From an uncultured Flammeovirgaceae bacterium (GTDB taxonomy: Bacteria; Bacteroidota; Bacteroidia; Cytophagales; Cyclobacteriaceae), in contig CAKZYA010000023.1 in the NCBI GenBank assembly GCA_937883755.1, positions 62,001 to 126,000 on the forward strand: a stretch of 64,000 nucleotides of DNA, written 5' to 3'. This document shows, piece by piece, positions 58,405 through 64,000 of the stretch. The notes beneath the pieces were generated by a model. It made no database searches. It saw nothing but the letters and a program-made list of their open reading frames with translations, and was not told where the DNA came from. Numbering within the stretch: position 1 is the stretch's first letter; every line of letters begins with the position of its first letter. A program made the position numbers and the translations under genes.

Positions 58405-58830
58405 ATGTACAGTTTCAAACGATATTTGCGGAAAAGGGTTTTTCCTCCGGAAAATACCTGTCCGTACAGTCAGACCCCCTACGGTATGTGCTTTGATTCT
58501 TTTACCCATGATCCTTCTCAAGAAAGTTTCTCCTTAGCGACGTTTTTATCCTGTCAAATGCTGAGCAAACGCGACCGCCTAGCGGTTTACGGTTCGGACG
58601 CACACTTGTTCTACGGTAAGCTAAACCCGCGCCAGTTCTTTATTATTGCCTACCGGAATCAGGTTGTGGGATCCAGCGGCTCCTCCTTGAATGCCTACGT
58701 AGCCACCTATCCCATGCCCAACCAGTGGTGGCTGCACTACCCAACGAAGGTGCAGACCGTCAAGCTCGGGCTTACCTACCAGGATATCAAGGATTTGTTG
58801 CCCCTCTTAAATACCCTTAGGTATGGATAG
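58405..58830 (+). CDS. hypothetical protein, 141 aa
   Basis: The product starts MYSFKRYLRKRVFPPENTC and is basic, with a beta-rich second half (AVYGSDAHLFYGKLNPRQFF, then YPMPNQWWLHYPTKVQTVK). No family is recognised. A reversed consensus DnaA box (TGTGGATAA) lies at 58390-58398, just upstream. The gene ends about 110 bp before another unknown gene on the same strand. Confidence 0.5.
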   Translation: MYSFKRYLRKRVFPPENTCPYSQTPYGMCFDSFTHDPSQESFSLATFLSCQMLSKRDRLAVYGSDAHLFYGKLNPRQFFIIAYRNQVVGSSGSSLNAYVATYPMPNQWWLHYPTKVQTVKLGLTYQDIKDLLPLLNTLRYG

Positions 58831-58944
58831 TAGCCGGCGATGCCACGGTCGTAAGACAAGGCACCCTGTCTCGGTATTTCACCCGAATGCCACAAGGAAC
58901 CTGCCGACTTGCTCAGGGAGACTCTCGCTTTCCGCTCCACCAGC

Positions 58945-59586
58945 ATGACACTAGCTCAACATCGTCAGCAAGTGCTACTAAGCTACAGTCAGCAACAGGA
59001 TTATTACCGGGCTATTCACGAATGGCGCTGTGGATCCCCGCCCCAGTGGTTGCATTTTCCGCGGGGCTACTGTCAGTGGTGTGAGAATAAACTACTACGG
59101 GTGAGTGCTACCTTGTATAACACGTGCACCCATCGTGAACTTACCGTTGGGTTGTACTGCCTTTCGTACTGGTGGGATCAACGAAAGCTATCCGACACAC
59201 CTGGGAGTTGGCAGCAGGAGAAGCAGCAGTTATACACTTCCCTGCGGCAAATCCGCCAGCAAGCCCACTATCACGCATTGGGCTGCTATTTAGCGAAGTT
59301 AGGCACCATGGAGGCCAGCTTAGGTGATCTGGCTCCAACTTATGCTCAAAAAAAAGGCTTATTGGCAGGGCAATGCATTCGCTTCCTAACGTTTCATCAG
59401 ACAACACCGCTTCCTTTCTCAAAGCTGTCGATCAAGGTGCTTACTACCAACCGCGCTGAGTGCCAAGAATTATTATCGTTATCTTCGTCGCAAATCATTC
59501 AACTATGGCCATGGCTAACCGAATCCCAAATCCACCTGCTCGCCCAACAATATCCAGGTCACTTGCGCAGAAGGTGGGAACCCTAG
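58945..59586 (+). CDS. hypothetical protein, 213 aa, with a CxxC pair
   Basis: The ATG start gives MTLAQHRQQVLLSYSQQQ. A CQWC pair occurs in GYCQWCENKLLRV, with further Cys (NTCTHRELTVGLYCLSY), suggesting metal or disulfide binding. The rest is helical and Gln-rich. No family is recognised. It lies downstream of the 58405 gene on the same strand. Confidence 0.5.
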   Translation: MTLAQHRQQVLLSYSQQQDYYRAIHEWRCGSPPQWLHFPRGYCQWCENKLLRVSATLYNTCTHRELTVGLYCLSYWWDQRKLSDTPGSWQQEKQQLYTSLRQIRQQAHYHALGCYLAKLGTMEASLGDLAPTYAQKKGLLAGQCIRFLTFHQTTPLPFSKLSIKVLTTNRAECQELLSLSSSQIIQLWPWLTESQIHLLAQQYPGHLRRRWEP

Positions 59587-59713
59587 AGACATCCTACGGC
59601 GATCGCACTGTCCTAAGCTACTTATCAAACCCTCGGACGAAACAAGCTATTTTCTTTTTTTATTATTAATATGTGTTCATTGTTCGCTCCGACTGAATGA
59701 TTACCCTAAGGCT

Positions 59714-59962
59714 ATGTTAACAGATCAACAATATGAAGAACTGACCGAACTGATCAAGCACGCCTTTCAGCCGTGGGATGTTGTAGACTATCTCATTGAT
59801 GACACCAAAGATGACGTAATTTCACTGGTGGTTACGATCCAGATAGCGAAAGTACCCTTTAATCCTCCTTTCCTTTGGTCGAGCCTTCAGATCACCCAGA
59901 CTCGATACAAATGTACGCGCTACCTTCCCTTGGACTACTTTGATTCGGCGGGAAGCTTGTAA
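59714..59962 (+). CDS. small hypothetical protein, 82 aa
   Basis: The product starts MLTDQQYEELTELIKHAF. It has a helix, then strands (DDVISLVVTIQIAKVPFNPP). No family is recognised. It is a plausible small gene with codon use like its neighbours. Confidence 0.4.
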   Translation: MLTDQQYEELTELIKHAFQPWDVVDYLIDDTKDDVISLVVTIQIAKVPFNPPFLWSSLQITQTRYKCTRYLPLDYFDSAGSL

Positions 59963-60190
59963 TTGAATACCTTGTGTGTTGGTTCGGAGGTTATTGTTAG
60001 GAGAACTTACTAGCGATAAAAACCTTTCCAAGGCACGTTTGGAAGTAGCGAAATGTGTTATTCATAGGCAAGTGTGCTGTTAGGAATGCCTATGAGCAGC
60101 CTTGGCTAGGAAAAACGCTAGTTTCAAGATAATGATCCTAAATGACTCCGTAGAATTTGTCAGGTCTCGGTCAACCACCAAGATTTGGGA
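59963..60190. other. gap with no gene seen
   Basis: This short gap holds no protein-like frame and no repeat that I could see. It lies between two convergent genes and may contain weak terminators. Confidence 0.3.
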
Positions 60191-60511
60191 TTAGACAGTA
60201 GGGCGGTTCCCGGACTTTTGGATTCGGGAAGGGTTGGCCAGTGGTGGGAAGTAAATCATTCCTCGAACTTCCAAATCAAAGGCGACGGCAATCACTTTTT
60301 TTCTAAAAGCCAATGGATCTTTCGGGGCAATCTGATTGGTGATTTCGTGAATGAGGGGCTGAAACTCCCGGCTACTCCCCAACTCCAGTGCTTCCAAGAT
60401 ACATCGTTTAAGGAGTTGATACTGGGCTTGTAGTAATCGGATGCCTCGATTTTCTAGTGGGTGCAGCGTCGTAATGAAATCAGTATGACCCTCGGTAGAA
60501 CGTGTATTCAT
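60191..60511 (-). CDS. hypothetical protein, 106 aa
   Basis: I start at the ATG giving MNTRSTEGHTDFITTLHPL. The product is helical (IRLLQAQYQLLKRCILEALE, then FRKKVIAVAFDLEVRGMIY). No family is recognised. It is leftward and separated by about 360 bp from the SRPBCC gene, which starts the other way. Confidence 0.45.
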   Translation of the reverse strand: MNTRSTEGHTDFITTLHPLENRGIRLLQAQYQLLKRCILEALELGSSREFQPLIHEITNQIAPKDPLAFRKKVIAVAFDLEVRGMIYFPPLANPSRIQKSGNRPTV

Positions 60512-60869
60512 AATCAAGTTTTTCTGTTTAACAAAAGAGCCACGGAATACATAGTGATGGTTTGTGGTATTTGTTGCCAACATCGAGGCAGGCACGTGCA
60601 GGGGTCATGATAAAATATGTAACGAAGGATCGTTTGTTTCAGTTTGTTAACCTTACCTAGCAGGTTCTGGTTTTGGTAAGCGTTGGTTTTATCAGGTCTT
60701 TCCTTGACATTGCCCCGGAGATTATCGAGATTAGTAAGCGATAGATTTTATTCGTTATCCACTTCACATTCCCTGGGGTGATCAATTTTGTACCCAGTAT
60801 TTGATACCCAGTATTTGATACCCAAAAGTAGAATTAGGAGCATTGGATCGTTAACCATTAAGCATACGT
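60512..60869. promoter_or_regulatory. divergent promoter region with 14-bp tandem repeats
   Basis: The gap holds three imperfect tandem copies of TTTGATACCCAGTA (60787-60826) about 50 bp before the SRPBCC gene. The unit of 14 bp is a possible operator. No promoter hexamers were identified. Confidence 0.4.
60787..60826. repeat. three tandem 14-bp repeats
   Basis: The units read TTTGTACCCAGTA, TTTGATACCCAGTA and TTTGATACCCAAAA. They are perfect in the core, and the position upstream of a gene suggests regulator binding, although slippage is also possible. Confidence 0.6.
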
Positions 60870-61421
60870 ATGAGGCAAGTAAAAAGATTCTTATCGTATT
60901 TTCTGTTTTTAGTTGTTTGCCTGGTCGCTATTGCCCTGCTAGGTGCCGTGTTTATTCCGAAGGAGTATTCCGTGGAGCGGACCATTACCATTAAGCAGCC
61001 TCAGAATCAGGTCTACCAGTATGTAAGGCAATTGAAAAATCAAGATACCTACAGTGTATGGGCCAGTATTGATCCGGGGATGCAAAAGTCCTTCACCGGT
61101 ATAGATGGTCAGGTTGGTTTTATTGCTGCTTGGGAGAGTGATCACCCTGAGGTGGGTAAAGGAGAACAGGAAATTACAGCCATAAGTGATACACGTATCG
61201 ATTACGAACTTCGGTTTCTGGAGCCTTTTGCCTCGAGTTCTGCTGCGTATATGGAGGTCAATGCCCTCACCCAGAACCAGGCAAGGGTACGCTGGGGTTT
61301 TTCCGGTCATATGGATTATCCCATGAATTTGTTGCTCATTTTGATGGATATGGAGGCCATGATCGGAGATGACTTTGAGCATGGGTTAAAGAATTTAAAG
61401 GATATCCTAGAGCCAGTCTAG
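60870..61421 (+). CDS. SRPBCC-fold protein with N-terminal membrane anchor
   Basis: The product starts MRQVKRFLSYFLFLVVCLVA, a hydrophobic anchor, then an SRPBCC/polyketide-cyclase domain (VERTITIKQPQNQVYQYVRQ, then GEQEITAISDTRIDYELRFL, then ending DDFEHGLKNLKDILEP). The 183-residue length is normal. Function is unknown. A strong terminator follows at 61549-61573. Confidence 0.75.
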   Translation: MRQVKRFLSYFLFLVVCLVAIALLGAVFIPKEYSVERTITIKQPQNQVYQYVRQLKNQDTYSVWASIDPGMQKSFTGIDGQVGFIAAWESDHPEVGKGEQEITAISDTRIDYELRFLEPFASSSAAYMEVNALTQNQARVRWGFSGHMDYPMNLLLILMDMEAMIGDDFEHGLKNLKDILEPV

Positions 61422-61548
61422 GTACTTGTCCTCTCATTCACTGGAGTGCCCAGTGCCTTGGTAGCGGCTTTCCCGTGTTCAGGTTACCAGGGAAAAATGC
61501 TTGGATCGTACCCTACATGTTGGTTTTGTTTAAGGACAATGTTAAAGG

Positions 61549-61573
61549 CAGGTGAGTAATCACCTGTTTTTTT
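61549..61573 (+). terminator. rho-independent terminator after the SRPBCC gene
   Basis: CAGGTGA and TCACCTG form a perfect 7-bp stem with loop GTAA, followed directly by seven T. It is about 130 bp after the SRPBCC stop and in the correct direction. Confidence 0.8.
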
Positions 61574-61646
61574 GTATTCGCTCAGCGGCTACAGAAACAT
61601 GGGCTGGACGAACCGCTTGGATTGGTTGGACGGTAAGGGGAGAGAC

Positions 61647-61979
61647 TCATTCTGACCTATTCTCGTCTTGTCCTAAGGTGACATGTACTTCGCTCACGAT
61701 TTGGTGGTGCCGTGTTTCGGCCGTCTCGTAGCTAGTATACCGTTCATAGCACCCGTCCCATCGTCCACCCACCACCAATGTTTCAAACAATATTGGTGGT
61801 CCGCCTTGATCGGTTCGATGGTCAATGCCGAGAAAAATGGTAAAGACGCTGACTTCCTCGGAAATAGTGCTAGCCAGTAAAACCAGCTGGGAAAGGTCTT
61901 CCCATTGGGCTTGAGCTACCTCGGGTGGACAAGGTTCGTAGACTTTCCCGTTGAGTGTATAAAATCGGTGGCGGCTCAT
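61647..61979 (-). CDS. hypothetical protein, 110 aa, phage/plasmid type
   Basis: The product contains VSVFTIFLGIDHRTDQGGPP, then LFETLVVGGRWDGCYERYTS, a pattern found in small proteins of phages and mobile elements of unknown function. Basic start (MSRHRFYTLNGKVYEPCPP). No named family is assigned. It is leftward and alone. Confidence 0.6.
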   Translation of the reverse strand: MSRHRFYTLNGKVYEPCPPEVAQAQWEDLSQLVLLASTISEEVSVFTIFLGIDHRTDQGGPPILFETLVVGGRWDGCYERYTSYETAETRHHQIVSEVHVTLGQDENRSE

Positions 61980-63176
61980 CCAGCTTGTTCTATCATTTTA
62001 GCGCGTCTGCTGTAGTGCCAGTAAACCGTTGGTTAATCCCGGAAGTAGGTGGTCACCGATACCCTCCGGTAGAACCTTGGTGGATCCAGCGGAAAACGGC
62101 TAATAAGCGATTCCCAGGTATTGGGCGAATATGGGTTTAAAGCAGAGCGGCACCCGAATACGGTAAACCAAAAAGGTTTTTGGGGCACTGAATTCTTCTA
62201 CTTCTTTGCTTTAAGATAATTATCGGTCATAAAAAGCATAAAACAAAGCAAATGATTACTTATCTTTCTAATTCTACTGCCACCTTAGGGTAAATTGCTG
62301 TTTTTAGTAAAAATCCATTTAGGTCTCTGTACGATTATATGATACTACGTTCATGTAACATTGGGCTCGGCAACGGGTGGCACTAGCGGCAATAGAGGTA
62401 AATCAACCATTGCTACTACTTTGGCGATCATGCTGGTGGCATCTGGCCATGATGCGGTACGTTAATTATACTTGCCAGCGTGGCCGGATAAAATCCGCTT
62501 TATGGTACCTACTGGGGTAGTTAACCCGCAAGGAAGAAAAGCCTACTAATAGCAGTAGGCTTAAACCAAGATCATCCGCTACATCTATGACGCATTTTCC
62601 ACCTTCACAATCGTAATTCTAGGCGAGGCTTCGTACTGTTTTCTGAATCGCCCGCATCCCCGCTAAATTTAGGGTGCTTGCCACTATTGCTCACTACTTC
62701 CCCATCACGCATCATCATCTCAATCTGAAAATTCATAAATACCTCGTGTAAATCCAATAGCTCCGTTCTACGGTAGGTTCCTAATGGACGTAAGTAGGCT
62801 CAGACTCGGCTAGCAAGGTGTGGGTAGTCGGTCATCAGCGGCGATATCCAGGTAGTACAGGGACGTGACTTGGGTAAAGAAAGGGCAGTTCGCACAAACA
62901 TTAGTAAGCGGAAATTATAATGTTTGTGAAAAAAGGTCTTACCACCTCAGCTGCAGGCACGCGGTTACACCAGATGGAACCTTGAGCGGACTCGAGAAAA
63001 CGGCAATAAGATGGATGAGGAGAGACGGCGAGGAGCCATCAAAAAAAACATGGTTTTTTATTTATACCGAAAATATCTATTTTCCCCGCTCAGTATTGTT
63101 TTATTGGTATTTCAATCAATGATATGATTACCGAGACGAAATTTTGACGATTTAAAAACTAACCAGAAGTATTCTT
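61980..63176. other. 1.2-kb gap with a ParA-like scrap
   Basis: Only one gene-like fragment was found: near 62360-62470, the forward strand has VTLGSATGGTSGNRGKSTIA, then TTLAIMLVASGHDAVR and a stop, resembling the P-loop start of a ParA protein. No other protein-like frame or repeat was seen. Confidence 0.4.
62354..62470 (+). pseudogene. remnant of a ParA-type ATPase N-terminus
   Basis: The fragment has GGTSGNRGKSTIATTLAIML with a following VASGHDAVR. It resembles the P-loop of ParA proteins, but with an altered KGGVGKS motif and no start or C-terminus. It is separate from the intact parA at 38842 and may be the trace of an earlier replicon. Confidence 0.4.
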
Positions 63177-63572
63177 ATGCCCCAACCGATTGTCTATTGC
63201 CTTGATGAAAATACCATCGATCAAGTTATTGTAGAACGGGTGATCCGTCGCCAGGCACCACACGTGGAATTTCATTCGCTGACCACCAGGCAAGATGCCT
63301 GGAGAGCCCTGTGCGTGCACCCGCGATCATCCCCCTCCTTATTATTGATGGAGGTGTATTATCGTCGCCAACTCGATACAAGTCTACTTGATCAGCTTGC
63401 TCGAATGGGAAGACCCCCATTTCCGATCATCATCCTGTCGGCTGACCTCTCCCCCCAGGCCCGTTTAACGCTCAATCAATATTCCATCATTGACGCCTAC
63501 TTAAAGAAACCTTTTTCTGTGGCGAGTGCCCAAATAGCCCTAGGGTATATGTCGTTAGATCAAGTGAAATAA
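63177..63572 (+). CDS. pseudo-receiver (CheY-like) protein with Glu in place of Asp
   Basis: The 131-residue product is a receiver domain: acidic pocket near CLDEN, strand LLLMEVYYRRQ, where Glu59 replaces the phosphorylated Asp, ILSADLSP with Ser88 for Thr, and YLKKPFS with the conserved Lys. It has no output domain. Glu at the acceptor position often mimics a permanently phosphorylated state. There is no histidine kinase gene nearby. It starts just after the gap and stands alone. Confidence 0.7.
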   Translation: MPQPIVYCLDENTIDQVIVERVIRRQAPHVEFHSLTTRQDAWRALCVHPRSSPSLLLMEVYYRRQLDTSLLDQLARMGRPPFPIIILSADLSPQARLTLNQYSIIDAYLKKPFSVASAQIALGYMSLDQVK

Positions 63573-64000
63573 ACCATAGCAGGATGGCTAGATCAAGCTA
63601 CTGATTAAAAACTAGCCAGAACGATTCTTTCTCGTCGTTACTCATCTTATTCACCGATGGGGAACGATGATCCTGTTTCTGCAGTACTTTTGGAGCCCAT
63701 TTCCCCGTTCAAGTGAGTCGTGTTGTACTCGCTTGGTTGAATTGGGGGTGCGATAAACGATCGTAGGGCAAAAATTATCGGGGATTTTAGCGCTCTGGTT
63801 TACAGAAGAAAACACGTGATCTACATCAAACCAAAGTAAGCTTGCCGGAGAGGTGACAAAAACGGAGGCAATGCATTTGGTCAATGCCCCTTTCGGGCGA
63901 GAGCCGCAAAATAATGGAAGTGAATCAGTGATGTAGAGGGAAAAATTCTGGAGTATCAACAAATAGGTGAAGCAGGGATGAGCGTTCGCAGAGTAGACTC
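63573..64000. other. window end, no gene supported
   Basis: A leftward frame (63651-63962) is open but shows no family or protein-like pattern. No repeat is noticed. A gene may run beyond the window edge. Confidence 0.3.

Noticed and set aside
62865-63122. 85-codon rightward frame before the pseudo-receiver
   Set aside because: Composition is not protein-like, and no start context or family is visible.
63651-63962. 103-codon leftward frame at the window end
   Set aside because: No protein-like pattern or family; a real gene cannot be excluded, but I cannot support it.

Overview
The window looks like part of a large plasmid or secondary replicon of a Bacteroidota bacterium, probably of the order Cytophagales. 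The evidence for the lineage is a SusC/SusD pair, CRTAC1-type FG-GAP lipoproteins, several lipoboxes, a paired DinB/DnaE polymerase cassette of the Bacteroidota type, and A-rich leaders with few clear Shine-Dalgarno sites. The evidence for a plasmid is a Rep_3-family initiator with an array of 18-bp iterons (about 1.84-3.65 kb), and a separate ParA/ParB partition block (36.7-41.2 kb). The lineage and the plasmid assignment are inferences from gene content.

Layout. 0-3.7 kb: tail of an unknown protein, two small genes, the iteron origin and rep. 3.7-16 kb: a low-GC, visibly decaying accessory region with several toxin-antitoxin or phage-type regulators, an umuDC SOS polymerase operon, a thermonuclease gene split by an in-frame stop, a deleted resolvase, one IS3-family element, a serine hydrolase, and small DUF genes. 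Many genes here carry single in-frame stops or frameshifts. 16-20 kb: fused gene scraps, an outer-membrane protein, and three SnoaL-like genes coupled to an ECF sigma factor. 20-29 kb: a 1198-residue FG-GAP/ASPIC-UnbV lipoprotein, a small lipoprotein, SusD and SusC, which together suggest outer-membrane uptake of a glycan or other polymer.

29-35 kb: base composition becomes clearly GC-richer. A photolyase/cryptochrome, an SRAP (YedK/HMCES) protein and a HerA-like DUF853 ATPase form a DNA-damage neighbourhood. 35-41 kb: a small possible ribbon-helix-helix protein with 12-bp repeats upstream, then a leftward parA / HTH / tandem-winged-helix operon and a rightward small acidic protein / parB unit. 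41-48 kb: mostly unrecognised plasmid genes, including a DivIVA-like coiled coil, an ABC/AAA-type ATPase that has lost its Walker A lysine, and an ISAs1-type transposase relative lacking recognisable catalytic acids. 48.7-53.6 kb: dinB, dnaE and two small downstream genes in one tight operon. 53.8-64 kb: small accessory genes (SnoaL, SPOR/OmpA, DUF1877, SRPBCC, a pseudo-receiver) with long gaps, a duplicated scrap of the HerA-like gene and a scrap of a ParA gene.

The main functional theme is DNA damage tolerance on a mobile replicon: two separate mutagenic polymerase modules (umuDC; dinB-dnaE), photolyase, SRAP and a HerA-like ATPase. The main structural theme is gene decay by point stops, which is densest between 5 and 20 kb.
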